Notes: a model not told the origin generated them from the letters alone. 64,000 nucleotides of DNA from [Clostridium] viride DSM 6836 (GCA_000620945.1 JHZO01000004.1:124001-188000), one strand, 5' to 3'. Shown: positions 49,839 through 59,723, counted from the first letter of the stretch. A program made the numbers and translations.

Positions 49839-49875
49839 AACGGGCAGGAGACCAAGGGAAGGTCTCTTGCCCGTT
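49839..49875 (-). terminator. Terminator of the ABC importer operon
   Basis: Fifteen-bp stem with one wobble (AACGGGCAGGAGACC and partner), 7-nt loop, T-run on the minus strand. Confidence 0.88.
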
Positions 49876-49888
49876 TGAGAACGGTAGT

Positions 49889-50929
49889 TTATTTGGAAAG
49901 CTCCGTCCATGCCTGGTCAAGGAAGCTCTCATCATAGATTTGATCGGGATCCACGTTGGTATTTTTGATGCCACCGGACAGTGCCGTCAGCGAAATGGCA
50001 GCTTTTAGGCCGGATTCGGTATGGTAGCCTGTGGGATTCGAGAGTTTTGTGTCTTTATCAACCTGAGCAGAATACAACAGTTCCTCATAGCGACCCTCAA
50101 AGAGAGGCTCAAGCTGCTTTGCAATCTCCTCGGGGGTAGCGGTTTCCATCCAGCGGCTTGCCTTTGCCATGGCCTTTACGACCTTTTGGACGGTTTCCGG
50201 ATTCTCCTTTAGATACGCATCGGTGGTAAAGATCATGAACAGCTCATAGGTCGTACTGCCCATGAGAGATTCCATGGTTGCTTCATCGGCTCCGTCGACA
50301 ATGACCTTGCCCCCGTTGTCTTGTAGGGTCTTTGCAGCCCAAGGATTGGTGGCAACGGCAGCCTGAATCTCACCGCTTTTAATGGCGGCCAGGTAGCCCG
50401 CACTTGCCATGCTGATGACGGAAGCATCCGTTTCCGCCTGCATTCCCGCATGGTTCAGAATGGCCTTGGAGAAGGCTTGGGGAGCACTGGTGGGGCCCTG
50501 TCCGCCGGCAATGACACCACCACGCAAGGATTCTACGGTTGTGTACTTGTCGCTGGCACCAATGAGCTGATAGGGATAGTGGGAAGTGGTGGAGTAGATG
50601 ATTTTACAGCCTTGTCCAGCTTCGGCAGACATGAGGGCCATTTCAACCCCGCGAAGACCAAACTGGGCATCTCCGGAAAAGACAGGGGCGGAGGCATCCG
50701 CGCCGGTCACGGTCTGGAAGTCTGCTTTGAGACCTTCCTCTGCAAAGTAACCCAGGGTTTCGGCTAAATAGGCGGGGGCCCAGTGATAGCCGCGAACGGG
50801 CTCAGTAAAAACGATGGGTTGCAGCTCTGTGGGTGCGGGTGGATTCTGTGTCTCCTTCGGGGCGCCGCAGGCGCTCAGCAAGGAGAAGAGCAGCAGGCAA
50901 GCAAGGGAAAGCGAAGCGAGTTTTTTCAC
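49889..50929 (-). CDS. NitT/TauT-family ABC transporter substrate-binding lipoprotein
   Basis: A 346-residue lipoprotein with lipobox LLSAC (Cys21) and an SsuA/ThiY/NMT1-like periplasmic-binding fold. The pattern GYHWAPAYLAETLGYFAEEG near the N-terminus and the DAQFGLRGVEMALMSAE strand-helix are typical of binders of nitrate, sulfonates, pyrimidine precursors and similar small solutes. The GTG at 50929 follows AAGGAG. It is the last gene of an operon with permease, ATPase and an aminotransferase. The substrate is unknown; the aminotransferase hints at an amine- or amino-acid-like compound. Confidence 0.87.
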   Translation of the reverse strand: MKKLASLSLACLLLFSLLSACGAPKETQNPPAPTELQPIVFTEPVRGYHWAPAYLAETLGYFAEEGLKADFQTVTGADASAPVFSGDAQFGLRGVEMALMSAEAGQGCKIIYSTTSHYPYQLIGASDKYTTVESLRGGVIAGGQGPTSAPQAFSKAILNHAGMQAETDASVISMASAGYLAAIKSGEIQAAVATNPWAAKTLQDNGGKVIVDGADEATMESLMGSTTYELFMIFTTDAYLKENPETVQKVVKAMAKASRWMETATPEEIAKQLEPLFEGRYEELLYSAQVDKDTKLSNPTGYHTESGLKAAISLTALSGGIKNTNVDPDQIYDESFLDQAWTELSK

Positions 50930-50953
50930 GAGTAAGACTCCTTTTCATTTTAT

Positions 50954-51742
50954 TTATACCATGCCGTTCGAGTTCGGACGCCATTTCAACAGGTGACGCT
51001 CCAACAGGCGAACCAGAGTATCGAGCAGCATCATGATACCAATGATCACGAAAACACAGGTCAGAACACGGGTGAGATCATAGCGACCGGCCGCATCGTT
51101 GATGAGCCAGCCAAGTCCACGGGAAGCACCAATGAGCTCACCTACAATGGCTCCGGAGAGAGAAAGGCCGAGACCACTGCGCAAGCTGGCTAAAAACCAA
51201 GGCAGGCAGGAGGGCCAGACCACATGACGAATGGTTTGCAGGTGGTTGGCGCCAAGCAGCCGCATGGTGCGCAACAGTTCGATGTCCACGCTGCGATAGC
51301 CAGCATACAAATTGAAGCTGAAGAGAAAGAAGACCATAAAAGAGGCCATTAAGACCTTGGATAGAAGACCAATGCCGAACCAGAGAATGAAGAGCGGGGC
51401 AAGGGCAAGCTTAGGAATGCTGTTCAGGCCCACCAGAATCGGCATTAAATAGGGGACGGTTTTTTCTCCGAAGCCTAATAAGAGGCCAACTAAGGAGCCG
51501 AAAAGAGCACCATACAAGAGGCCGAGGGCTGCTTCTTGCAGGGTAATGGAGAGATGGCGCCACAAGACCCCGCTGCCGACCATGCGCAAGCATTCTTCCC
51601 AGATGAGGGTGGGTCGACTGAAAAAAAGTACGTCGATTCGACCGAGCCGAGACAAGAGCTCCCAAAGAGCCAGGAGTATCAAGAGCAGGAGGAGAAGGCA
51701 AACAAGGGGAATCGTTCGCTTGCGGGATGGAACCTGTTTCAC
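50954..51742 (-). CDS. NitT/TauT-family ABC transporter permease
   Basis: A 262-residue permease with about six membrane helices. The cytoplasmic EAA-like loop RTMRLLGANHLQTIRHVVWP couples to the ATPase. The GTG start overlaps the ATPase stop by four bases (GTGA), and the GAGGAGG site lies inside the upstream gene. It forms the membrane channel of the importer. Confidence 0.9.
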   Translation of the reverse strand: MKQVPSRKRTIPLVCLLLLLLILLALWELLSRLGRIDVLFFSRPTLIWEECLRMVGSGVLWRHLSITLQEAALGLLYGALFGSLVGLLLGFGEKTVPYLMPILVGLNSIPKLALAPLFILWFGIGLLSKVLMASFMVFFLFSFNLYAGYRSVDIELLRTMRLLGANHLQTIRHVVWPSCLPWFLASLRSGLGLSLSGAIVGELIGASRGLGWLINDAAGRYDLTRVLTCVFVIIGIMMLLDTLVRLLERHLLKWRPNSNGMV

Positions 51743-52551
51743 GAAGGGGCCTCCTCCTGTGACAGCTCCTCGTGCAGATCAGACCAAATGGCCTTTTCTA
51801 AGGTGAGGAAGGCTTCGTCGAATTTTAGATCCATGACACGGCGAGGACGCCGCAGCGGAATTTCGTACTCTGAGCGGATTCGTCCCGGTCTGCCACCCAA
51901 CAGCAGTACCCGGTCAGAGAGGGAAATGGCTTCTTGCAGGTCATGGGTAACGTAGACAATGGTCTGGCCTAAACGTTCCCAAAGCTCCAGGATGTCATCC
52001 TGGAGCTTTTGTTTGGTAAAGGCGTCCAATGGGCCAAAGGGCTCGTCCATAAACAGAATTTCCGGTTCTATGGCAAGGGTACGGGCGATGGTGACACGCT
52101 TTTTCATGCCACCAGACAGCTCATGGGGGTAGTTGGTTTCAAATCCGGAGAGGCCCATGGAATCCAACAGATCCCGAGCACGCTCCCTGCGCTCTGCCTT
52201 ACTCCAACCACGCAAGGTAAGACCAAGGGCAACGTTATCTAGGACAGTGCGCCAAGGAAGCAGAGTGTCTGCCTGTGAAATGTACCCCACACGAGGGTTC
52301 ACGCCTTGAATGGGCTGCCCACAAAAGAGCACCTCTCCAGCATCGGGGCAAATCAGGCCAGCCATGGCATTGAGCACGGTGGTTTTCCCACAGCCGGATG
52401 GCCCTACCAGAGCAACAAATTCGTTGGGATAGACCGAAAGGCTTAAGTGCTCCACGGCTAAGACCGAGGGGGCATCCACCGAGGAAAATGAAATGCGCAG
52501 GTCGCGCAATTCTAGAAGAGGCTTAGGAGCTTCTGCTGCATGGAATGGCAT
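51739..52551 (-). CDS. NitT/TauT-family ABC transporter ATP-binding protein
   Basis: A 270-residue ABC ATPase: Walker A GPSGCGKTT, Q-loop YISQADTLLPW, signature LSGGMKKR, Walker B ILFMDEPFGPLD and switch His in VTHDLQEA. It is closest in pattern to SsuB/TauB/ThiZ-type proteins. The ATG begins one base after the aminotransferase stop, so the genes are co-translated. Confidence 0.92.
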   Translation of the reverse strand: MPFHAAEAPKPLLELRDLRISFSSVDAPSVLAVEHLSLSVYPNEFVALVGPSGCGKTTVLNAMAGLICPDAGEVLFCGQPIQGVNPRVGYISQADTLLPWRTVLDNVALGLTLRGWSKAERRERARDLLDSMGLSGFETNYPHELSGGMKKRVTIARTLAIEPEILFMDEPFGPLDAFTKQKLQDDILELWERLGQTIVYVTHDLQEAISLSDRVLLLGGRPGRIRSEYEIPLRRPRRVMDLKFDEAFLTLEKAIWSDLHEELSQEEAPS

Positions 52552-52552
52552 A

Positions 52553-53743
52553 TTAGCGATACTCCTCCGCTAAGAGACGAAATTTGGGAAGCGCACGCTC
52601 AATGCGCTCCGTGGGGACGCAGTAGGATAAACGAATGTGGCCGGTAAGACCGAAGCTATCGCTGGGAACCAAAAGAAGGTCATGCTGCTTGGCGCGCTCG
52701 CAGAAGGCGCGGGCATCCGCTTCCAGGGCTCGGGGGAAGAGATAGAAGGCTCCTCCAGGTTCCACACAGGTAAAGCCCATGCCGCGGAGCTCACGCACTA
52801 AGAGATCGCGGTTGCGGCGATAGACGGAAAGATCGGACGTTTCATGACAGCACTGCGCCGCAACCCGCTGAAACAGGCTGGGGGCACAGACGTAGCCAAG
52901 GCTGCGACCAGCGCCACAGACGGCAGCATACAGCAGGGAAAAATCCTCCGCCTCACGAGGGATCAGTACGTAGCCAATGCGGGCACCGGGCAGGGAAAGT
53001 GATTTGCTGAAGGAATAACAGACCAAGGTGTTGGGATAATAGGAAGGAACCCAGGGAAGTGCTTCCGATCCATACACGATTTCCCGGTACGGTTCATCGG
53101 AGATCAAGTAGATGGGGTGTCCAAACTCCTTGGATTTTTGAGTGAGGAGCTTCCCTAAGGTTTCAATCGTCTCGGCCGAATAGATGGCACCGGAGGGATT
53201 GTTGGGAGAATTGATGATGACGGCCTTGGTGTTTGGGGAAAGACGTTCCTCCAAGGCAGCAAAATCAATTTGAAACGCTTCAATTTCTGCGGGGACCACC
53301 ACCAGTGTTCCCCCGAAGCTTTCCACAAATACCTTATATTCTGGGAAGTAAGGCGCGAAGGTAAGGACTTCGTCCTCAGGACAGGAAAGGGCGGCCAGCA
53401 CGCAGCAAAGAGCGCCGGCGGCTCCCGTTGTTAAGTAGAAACTATCTCCGTCATAAGAAGTACCGAAGCGAGCATTTAAGTTATCGGCCAAGGCAGAGCG
53501 TACCGCCGCATCGCCTTGGGCACTGGTGTAACCGTGAAGCAGGACGGGATCCTCCTCCGCGATCATTTGACGAATCAAGTCGCCCACGCGAGCAGGGGCC
53601 GGAACGCTGGGGTTTCCAATGGAAAAGTCGAACACATTGTCCGCCCCGATGATGGCGGCTCTCTGCCGCCCGTATTCAAAGGCTTCTCGAATTTCCGACC
53701 GTTCGCTGCCCAGTCGAATCATTTGTTGGGATAATCTTGCCAT
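52553..53743 (-). CDS. PLP-dependent class I/II aminotransferase
   Basis: A 396-residue fold-type I aminotransferase of the aspartate aminotransferase group. Motifs are SIGNPSVPAP near the start, INSPNNPSGAIY, SDEPYREIVY, the PLP Lys in SFSKSLSLPGARIGY and the substrate Arg in HIRLSYCV. The ATG at 53743 follows GGAGG. It is the first gene of the importer operon, transcribed away from CIRCE. The amino donor and acceptor are unknown; import of the substrate by the linked ABC transporter is inferred from operon structure. Confidence 0.9.
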   Translation of the reverse strand: MARLSQQMIRLGSERSEIREAFEYGRQRAAIIGADNVFDFSIGNPSVPAPARVGDLIRQMIAEEDPVLLHGYTSAQGDAAVRSALADNLNARFGTSYDGDSFYLTTGAAGALCCVLAALSCPEDEVLTFAPYFPEYKVFVESFGGTLVVVPAEIEAFQIDFAALEERLSPNTKAVIINSPNNPSGAIYSAETIETLGKLLTQKSKEFGHPIYLISDEPYREIVYGSEALPWVPSYYPNTLVCYSFSKSLSLPGARIGYVLIPREAEDFSLLYAAVCGAGRSLGYVCAPSLFQRVAAQCCHETSDLSVYRRNRDLLVRELRGMGFTCVEPGGAFYLFPRALEADARAFCERAKQHDLLLVPSDSFGLTGHIRLSYCVPTERIERALPKFRLLAEEYR

Positions 53744-53785
53744 GGGCCATCCTCCACTCTTTCTAAAAGCAATCAATTAAACTTC

Positions 53786-53813
53786 ATTATAGCACAGCTG
53801 AGCATAAAATCAA
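53786..53813 (-). promoter_or_regulatory. Promoter of the aminotransferase-ABC operon
   Basis: Minus-strand TTGATT (53813-53808), 16 bp, TATAAT (53791-53786) with an extended -10 TGC. Confidence 0.62.
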
Positions 53814-53825
53814 TCCCGAGGGATT

Positions 53826-53852
53826 TTAGCACTCTGCAAGATAGAGTGCTAA
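53826..53852. promoter_or_regulatory. CIRCE element (HrcA operator)
   Basis: TTAGCACTC-N9-GAGTGCTAA, an exact match to the CIRCE inverted repeat bound by the heat-shock repressor HrcA. It lies between the divergent aminotransferase and hsp20 genes. Confidence 0.95.
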
Positions 53853-53880
53853 AAGTTAATAATTTAGACATATTATATCC

Positions 53881-53909
53881 TTGGAATATTCATAAATCTA
53901 AGGTATGAT
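53881..53909 (+). promoter_or_regulatory. Promoter of hsp20-clpB
   Basis: TTGGAA (53881-53886), 17 bp, TATGAT (53904-53909). CIRCE ends 28 bp upstream of this -35, further than usual. Confidence 0.55.
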
Positions 53910-54011
53910 AGGGGCAAATTAAGAGCAAAGTTCAAAAATACAGGCAATCGTTTAGCGAAATAAATCAATCAGTGATAAAAAACGATCAAAATACTGGAAG
54001 GAGTTTTTACT

Positions 54012-54428
54012 ATGTTTGGAATGTTACCGTTTAACCGCAGCGAGGACAATATCTTTGACGCCTTTGATAAATTCTTTTCTCAAAGCAAAGTGGAAGTCCC
54101 CGCCTTTCGCACAGACATCCGCAATAATGAGGATGCTTACCTATTGGAGGCAGAACTCCCCGGATTTGCAAAGGAAGACATTTCTCTCGACATTAAGGAT
54201 GGTATCTTAACCATTCGTGCCGAGAGTCAAATGGCGAAGGAAGAAAAGGACGAAATGGGCAACTATATTCGCCGTGAGCGCCGCTTTGGTTCCGTCAGCC
54301 GCAGCTTTGATGTGTCGGGGATTGACGAAGAGAACATCAGCGCACAGTATCAGGATGGGATCTTAAAGCTTCGTCTCCCCAAGGTTGCACCGGTTCTGCC
54401 GGAGACCCGTCGCATCGAAATCCAGTAA
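54012..54428 (+). CDS. hsp20: Small heat-shock protein Hsp20
   Basis: A 138-residue alpha-crystallin-type holdase that keeps unfolding proteins soluble. The core domain spans about residues 38-130 (EAELPGFAKEDISLDIKDGI, then the GILKLRLPK signature). The C-terminal IEI (RRIEIQ) is the IXI motif used for oligomer assembly. The ATG at 54012 follows GGAAGGAG. It is followed by clpB after 89 bp without a clear terminator, so the holdase and the disaggregase are likely co-induced, with CIRCE upstream. Confidence 0.94.
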   Translation: MFGMLPFNRSEDNIFDAFDKFFSQSKVEVPAFRTDIRNNEDAYLLEAELPGFAKEDISLDIKDGILTIRAESQMAKEEKDEMGNYIRRERRFGSVSRSFDVSGIDEENISAQYQDGILKLRLPKVAPVLPETRRIEIQ

Positions 54429-54517
54429 GTTCAGTAAGGAAAATACCATAAGATAGTTGCAAGGGGTGCCGGGATTTTCCCGACGCCCTCTTGCCGCACA
54501 AAGGAAGGTGAATGGGA

Positions 54518-57097
54518 ATGAATCCAGAAAAATTAACGCAAAAATCGGCCGAGGCTATCCGCTTAGCCCAAAACCTGGCACAGGAATATGGCAACCCACA
54601 AGTAGAACAAATCCATCTGTTTGTCGCCCTGCTTCAAGATGAGGTAGGACTGGTGCCACAGCTCTTTTCGGGGATGGGGCTAACGGTGCCTTCCCTCAAG
54701 GCTGCGGCCGTGAAGCAGGTCGAAGCTCTGCCGAAGGTTTCGGGAGGTCGTGTCTACCTTTCCAATGATTGCGACCGCAGCTTAAACCGGGCAGAAACTT
54801 TGTCTGCTGAGATGAAGGATGACTATATCTCGGTGGAGCATTTACTGCTGGCCCTCATTGAAACGGCAGGAAAAGAGCTTGCAGCGCTCTTGCGCCTGTA
54901 CCGCGTCACGCGGGAGGATGTGCTGCGTGCACTTTCTACGGTGCGTGGAAATCAGCGGGTGACCAATGACCGGCCGGAAGAAACCTACGATGCCCTGAAA
55001 AAGTATGGCAGTGATCTGGTAGAGCGCGCACGCAGCGGAAAGTTGGACCCTGTGATCGGTCGGGATGATGAGATTCGAAACGTGATTCGGATTCTTTCTC
55101 GAAAAACGAAGAATAATCCGGTCTTGATCGGCGAGCCTGGTGTGGGCAAAACTGCCATTGCAGAAGGGCTGGCACAGCGGATTGTGAAGGGAGATGTGCC
55201 AGTTTCCTTGCAGGATAAGACCGTGTTTGCCCTCGACATGGGGGCGCTCATCGCAGGGGCCAAGTATCGAGGTGAGTTTGAAGAGCGTCTGAAAGCGGTT
55301 CTGAAGGAAGTGAAACAGGCCGAGGGCAGAATCATTCTGTTCATTGATGAACTTCACACCATCGTTGGAGCTGGCAAGACCGAAGGAGCCATGGATGCCG
55401 GAAACCTCTTAAAGCCCATGCTGGCCCGTGGCGAGCTACACTGCATCGGGGCCACCACGCTGAACGAATATCGCCAATACATTGAAAAGGACGCTGCCTT
55501 GGAGCGTCGCTTCCAGCCTGTGCTGGTGGCAGAGCCCAGTGTGGAAGACAGCATTGCCATCTTGCGTGGTCTGAAAGAGCGCTATGAAGTGTATCATGGT
55601 GTCAAGATTCAAGATGGTGCCATCATCGCGGCGGCCACGCTATCCAACCGCTATATCACCGATCGTTTCCTGCCGGACAAGGCCATTGACCTCATTGACG
55701 AGGCCTGTGCCATGATTCGGACGGAGATTGATTCCATGCCCACGGAGCTAGATGTCATCTCCCGCCGGATTACCCAGTATGAAATTGAGGAGGCGGCGCT
55801 GAAAAAGGAAACGGATAAGCTTTCCAAAGAGCGTTTGTCCGAAATGCAAAAGGAGCTTGCGGAGCTGCGGGAAGAGTTTTCCGCCAAGCGAGCTCAATGG
55901 GAAAGCGAAAAGCAGGGCATTGAAAAGCTCCAAAAACTGCGTGAGGATTTGGAAAGTGCCAATGCAGAGTTGGAAGCGGCCCAGAGAGAGTATGATTTGA
56001 ACCGGGCCGCGGAGCTGCAATACGGCAAGATTCCGCAGCTGCGGGCTGCCCTAGAGGCGGAGGAGAGCAAAGCGGCGGAAGCCGGGCAGCATAGTCTTCT
56101 GCGGGATAAGGTCACGGAGGAAGAGATTGCTCGCATCATCGAGCGTTGGACGGGGATTCCCGTGGCACGTCTGATGGAAGGGGAACGCGAAAAACTCTTA
56201 GGATTGCATACCATCTTACAACAGCGTGTGGTAGGGCAAGAGGAAGCGGTGCGCTTGGTTTCGGAGGCCATCCTGCGTTCTCGCGCCGGCATTGCCGATC
56301 CGGATAAGCCCATTGGCTCCTTCCTCTTCCTAGGCCCCACCGGGGTTGGAAAAACGGAGCTTGCCAAAACGCTGGCGGAGGTGCTCTTTGACAGCGAACG
56401 AAACCTGGTTCGCATCGACATGAGCGAGTATATGGAGAAGTTCTCGGTGTCCCGCCTCATCGGGGCTCCTCCCGGCTACGTAGGCTACGAGGAAGGTGGT
56501 CAGCTCACCGAAGCGGTGCGCCGCAAGCCCTACAGTGTGGTGCTGTTTGACGAGGTAGAAAAGGCGCATCCCGATGTCTTCAATGTCCTGCTGCAAGTGT
56601 TGGACGACGGCCGCATCACCGATAGTCAGGGAAGAACCGTAGACTTTAAGAACACCATCCTCATTTTAACCTCCAACTTAGGCTCGCAATTCCTGCTGGA
56701 CGGAATGGATTCTCAGGGGGAGATCACCGAGGAAGCACAGAAGGCGGTGCAGACCCTCTTGCGGCAGAGCTTCCGGCCTGAGTTCTTGAACCGCTTGGAC
56801 GAAATTGTCTACTACAAACCCCTCGGGAAGGAAACCATTACGCAAATCGTGGATCTCTTGCTACTGCGCCTGAACCAGCGCTTAGAAGCCAATCAGCTGA
56901 AGGTAGAGTTAACCCAAGCGGCAAAGGACTACGTCTTAGAGCACGGATATGACCCGCACTATGGGGCGCGTCCCCTGCGCCGCTTCCTGCAGCACACGGT
57001 GGAGAATATTCTAAGCCGTAAAATCATTGAGGGAAGCATTTCCTCAGGCGATACCATTGTCATTGACTGTGTAAAGGACGAATTGACCATCGTGTAA
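54518..57097 (+). CDS. clpB: ATP-dependent disaggregase ClpB
   Basis: An 859-residue Hsp100 disaggregase that works with DnaK. It has an N-domain (about residues 1-145), a first AAA module with Walker A GEPGVGKT at residue 205, the long coiled-coil middle domain (about 400-520) that distinguishes ClpB from ClpA and ClpC, and a second AAA module with GPTGVGKT at residue 606. A ClpP-binding IGF loop is not evident. I prefer the ATG at 54518, nine bases after AAGGAAGG, over the ATG at 54512. Confidence 0.95.
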   Translation: MNPEKLTQKSAEAIRLAQNLAQEYGNPQVEQIHLFVALLQDEVGLVPQLFSGMGLTVPSLKAAAVKQVEALPKVSGGRVYLSNDCDRSLNRAETLSAEMKDDYISVEHLLLALIETAGKELAALLRLYRVTREDVLRALSTVRGNQRVTNDRPEETYDALKKYGSDLVERARSGKLDPVIGRDDEIRNVIRILSRKTKNNPVLIGEPGVGKTAIAEGLAQRIVKGDVPVSLQDKTVFALDMGALIAGAKYRGEFEERLKAVLKEVKQAEGRIILFIDELHTIVGAGKTEGAMDAGNLLKPMLARGELHCIGATTLNEYRQYIEKDAALERRFQPVLVAEPSVEDSIAILRGLKERYEVYHGVKIQDGAIIAAATLSNRYITDRFLPDKAIDLIDEACAMIRTEIDSMPTELDVISRRITQYEIEEAALKKETDKLSKERLSEMQKELAELREEFSAKRAQWESEKQGIEKLQKLREDLESANAELEAAQREYDLNRAAELQYGKIPQLRAALEAEESKAAEAGQHSLLRDKVTEEEIARIIERWTGIPVARLMEGEREKLLGLHTILQQRVVGQEEAVRLVSEAILRSRAGIADPDKPIGSFLFLGPTGVGKTELAKTLAEVLFDSERNLVRIDMSEYMEKFSVSRLIGAPPGYVGYEEGGQLTEAVRRKPYSVVLFDEVEKAHPDVFNVLLQVLDDGRITDSQGRTVDFKNTILILTSNLGSQFLLDGMDSQGEITEEAQKAVQTLLRQSFRPEFLNRLDEIVYYKPLGKETITQIVDLLLLRLNQRLEANQLKVELTQAAKDYVLEHGYDPHYGARPLRRFLQHTVENILSRKIIEGSISSGDTIVIDCVKDELTIV

Positions 57098-57114
57098 CAG
57101 AAAATGGCTAAAGA

Positions 57115-57152
57115 AAAATGGACGACATCTTGTTGGATGTCGTCCATTTTTT
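57115..57152. terminator. Bidirectional terminator after clpB
   Basis: Perfect 15-bp stem AAAATGGACGACATC with its complement, 6-nt loop and T-run; the minus-strand neighbour ends just beside it. Confidence 0.92.
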
Positions 57153-57408
57153 ATGGTTTAACCTTGCTAGCAGGCTCTTCCGTTGGTTTTATGGAGCGCA
57201 GTTTTGCGGATTGCGCGGCGGTCAGCGTAATAAGGACATCCAGTTTTTTCAAAATCATGGAGGTAAAAGTGGCCATGGTGCCAAACAAGAGAGCCGCAAG
57301 AATGCAACCAGAGAGATAGAAATCACCCGCCAAGCTTGGAAGGAAGATCATGGAAACATACGCGAAGATTACTGTTGCAAAAAAGCCGAGGATAAGGTGT
57401 TTTCCCAT
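57151..57408 (-). CDS. Small two-helix membrane protein, unknown
   Basis: An 85-residue protein with two hydrophobic helices (about residues 4-25 and 30-52) and a polar, Lys-rich cytoplasmic tail. The ATG at 57408 follows AAGGAGG. It lies 25 bp after the DUF4282-like gene on the same strand, so the two probably form a small membrane unit. I do not recognise a family. Confidence 0.65.
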   Translation of the reverse strand: MGKHLILGFFATVIFAYVSMIFLPSLAGDFYLSGCILAALLFGTMATFTSMILKKLDVLITLTAAQSAKLRSIKPTEEPASKVKP

Positions 57409-57433
57409 AGCTGGTTCCTCCTTGTTGAATAGA

Positions 57434-57958
57434 TCATTTCCCCAACTCGTCCGTGGGAGGGGCTTCTTGTTCAGGATTGGGGACAGCACACGGAGTCACT
57501 GGGGGAAGGTTAGGCTCGTCTCCAGGCTCCGGTTCGCGGCTTGCGGGCTGGGTGGGCATCTTGTGGTTGATTTCCATCAGATTCTTCACGGCCATAATCA
57601 AAAGCATAGCAAATTCATAGGAAACACGAAGCAGAATGGGGCCTAAAATCAAGAGGATTAGGCCTTCGACGAAGGTGCTTTCGGTATAGGTGCCGCCAAA
57701 CACACCATAGGAGTAATATTCCTCTCGGGAGAAGAGCAAGAAGAAACCCCAGAAGATGGAAAAGCAAGTGGAGAAGATGTAGAAGGCGCGCAGGATCACT
57801 TCGAGGTATAGTTTTTTGAAGGTCAATACATCCCGCAACCATTGAAGGACGGGAGGGAGGCTCCCGCTTTTTCGACTTGGAAGCACAAAGAGAAACAGCA
57901 AGATCGTTGCGATCAGAGCGCAAATAAACCCGTATAGGGTAGCAATGTGGGAGGGCAT
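57434..57958 (-). CDS. DUF4282-like membrane protein
   Basis: A 174-residue protein with three membrane segments (about residues 5-27, 55-77 and 95-125) and a long acidic, Pro-rich C-terminal tail (about 135-174). The segment DVLTFKKLYLEVILRAFYIF followed by LILLILGPILLRVSYEF resembles the DUF4282 pattern, a family of unknown function; this match is from memory. The ATG at 57958 follows AAGGAG. Confidence 0.62.
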   Translation of the reverse strand: MPSHIATLYGFICALIATILLFLFVLPSRKSGSLPPVLQWLRDVLTFKKLYLEVILRAFYIFSTCFSIFWGFFLLFSREEYYSYGVFGGTYTESTFVEGLILLILGPILLRVSYEFAMLLIMAVKNLMEINHKMPTQPASREPEPGDEPNLPPVTPCAVPNPEQEAPPTDELGK

Positions 57959-58012
57959 GGAAGGACTCCTTTCACCTTGGGTTGGAACAATGAGCGATTT
58001 GGTTCTTCTTCC

Positions 58013-58041
58013 ATCATAGCAAAGAAGGCATAACTTGGCAA
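58013..58041 (-). promoter_or_regulatory. Promoter of the two small membrane-protein genes
   Basis: Minus-strand TTGCCA (58041-58036), 17 bp, TATGAT (58018-58013) with an extended -10 TGC. Confidence 0.62.
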
Positions 58042-58060
58042 GGAAGGGGCGCGCGTATCC

Positions 58061-58669
58061 TTAGGGCAACGCCTCTTGCTGGAGCTGATGGAGGATAGTC
58101 TCCAACTCTTCCTTCGAATAGAGGGCGTTGAGAACAGGCAGTAGTGCGTTGGGCGATAGATGCTCGGGTAAGGATAGCTTGCGCAGTAAGCGGCTTCGAA
58201 GGATGGCACTGCCGTCCCGTCCGCTCAATCCCAGAAGATATAGGTCCGTTTTGGTCAGAGGAGCTGGATTCGTTTTTTGGGCCGTTTCCTCCAAAAAGGT
58301 GGCACCGGCCCGACGAAGGGCCTCTTCCAGAATGGAGGGTGGCATACCCTCCACGCCCAGCTTTTCTTCCTTTCCCCACGAACGTTTTCGGCGCTCCTTC
58401 CCGTGTACGTCCGGAATATAGGCATGCTTCACCGCATCCGGCGGGATGGCACCTTTGAGGTAGTTTCGAATGACGAAGCCGGCACCGTCGCTGTCCGTCA
58501 AAATGATGAGTCCTTGGGTTTTGGCCAAGCGGCGGAGCAGGGCCAGCTGCTTTTCATCGGAGAAGATGGAAAAACCGTGGGTTTCTAAGATGACGGTGTC
58601 AACTAGTTGAGACAAGGTGTTTTTATCATAGCGTCCTTCCACGACGATGGCTTCCTTAATGCGCAGCAT
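58061..58669 (-). CDS. TOPRIM-domain protein, RNase M5-like with DUF4093-type tail
   Basis: A 202-residue protein. The N-terminal TOPRIM domain (residues 1-100) has the catalytic Glu in AIVVEGRYDK and the metal-binding DxD in ILTDSDGAG, as in RNase M5, which trims 5S rRNA precursors. The C-terminal helical part (about 120-200) resembles DUF4093, found in a clostridial branch. It overlaps holA by 14 bp. No ksgA or 5S rRNA gene is nearby, so the RNase M5 role is inferred from domain only. Confidence 0.8.
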   Translation of the reverse strand: MLRIKEAIVVEGRYDKNTLSQLVDTVILETHGFSIFSDEKQLALLRRLAKTQGLIILTDSDGAGFVIRNYLKGAIPPDAVKHAYIPDVHGKERRKRSWGKEEKLGVEGMPPSILEEALRRAGATFLEETAQKTNPAPLTKTDLYLLGLSGRDGSAILRSRLLRKLSLPEHLSPNALLPVLNALYSKEELETILHQLQQEALP

Positions 58670-59720
58670 GCTTGCTCACCCCCAAGGATAGTTCCAACAG
58701 AAGCGTAATCAGCAGTTCGCGGGCATCGGCTCCGGTCTGCGACTTCATGGCAAGGTCGGTTTCCGCGCAGCGCTGCACGGCGCGGCGGCACCAGGAGGGA
58801 GAAAAGCCGCGGGCCGCGGTAAAAAGCCGCTCTGCTGGATAAGAAGAGCGCAGGCCCCAAAGCGACATGAGGTCCGAGGCTTTTTTTCCTTCATCAAAGG
58901 CAATCCGAGCGGAGAGAAGTTGGCGGAATTGCTTTCCCAAAACCGAAAGGATCATAATGGGAGCCAACTGCATTTGAAGCAGATCCCCCAATACCCCAGC
59001 CGCCTTGTCAAAATCCTTGCCCATGAGTGCGTCCGTCATCTGAAAGACCACCGCATCCAGTTGGGGGATGGCAACGGCATCAATGTCCGACCGCATGACC
59101 TGCTTCCCCTTGGCATAGGCGCCAATCTTTTCAATCTCAGAGATCAGGCCGTGCATCAGGTCGCCGCATAGGAAGATTAAGTATTGCGCATCGGCAGGGG
59201 CAATCGTATGGTTCTGGGCCGCAAAACGGCGGCGAATCCAATCGGACAGGTCATCTTGGCTCTGACGTTCAAAGGACACAATGCTCCCGTGATCCCGCAA
59301 GGCTGCGGTCAGGTTCTTCATGCGGGCATCCCCTTTATACTCTAGAAGGTCATACACGAAGACCAGACAGCAATACTCAGGTAAATCCGACAGCAAGGCT
59401 GCCATGGCACGGCGCTCTTCCTCGGGAGCTTTAAAGAGATCATAATCAGTGACCACAAGAAGGGTTCGTTCACTCATCATGGGCAGATGGTCAAGGAGCT
59501 CCGAAAGCCGCTCCGAGGAGCAGAGTTTCCCCTCAAGAGTATGAAGGTTAAAGCTCTCCATCCCTTCCGGTAGGAGGCGTTTTCTCATCTGTTCCAGGTA
59601 ATAGTCCCGCAGATAGGTTTCTTCCCCGTGAAAGAGGTATAGCTTCCCCAGGGTTCCTGCGCTGATGTCTTTTTTGAGTGCCTGATAGGCGGCGTTGACT
59701 GGTCTGCTTTTGGGTGGCAT
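58656..59720 (-). CDS. holA: DNA polymerase III subunit delta
   Basis: A 354-residue clamp-loader subunit that opens the sliding clamp at replication forks. Family features include GKLYLFHGEETYLRDYYLEQ near the start, SERTLLVVTDYDLF and the C-terminal collar around CAETDLAMKSQTGADARELL. The ATG at 59720 lies 3 bp after the comEC stop. The comEC-holA pair is a common gene order in Firmicutes. Confidence 0.93.
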   Translation of the reverse strand: MPPKSRPVNAAYQALKKDISAGTLGKLYLFHGEETYLRDYYLEQMRKRLLPEGMESFNLHTLEGKLCSSERLSELLDHLPMMSERTLLVVTDYDLFKAPEEERRAMAALLSDLPEYCCLVFVYDLLEYKGDARMKNLTAALRDHGSIVSFERQSQDDLSDWIRRRFAAQNHTIAPADAQYLIFLCGDLMHGLISEIEKIGAYAKGKQVMRSDIDAVAIPQLDAVVFQMTDALMGKDFDKAAGVLGDLLQMQLAPIMILSVLGKQFRQLLSARIAFDEGKKASDLMSLWGLRSSYPAERLFTAARGFSPSWCRRAVQRCAETDLAMKSQTGADARELLITLLLELSLGVSKHAAH

Positions 59721-59723
59721 GCA

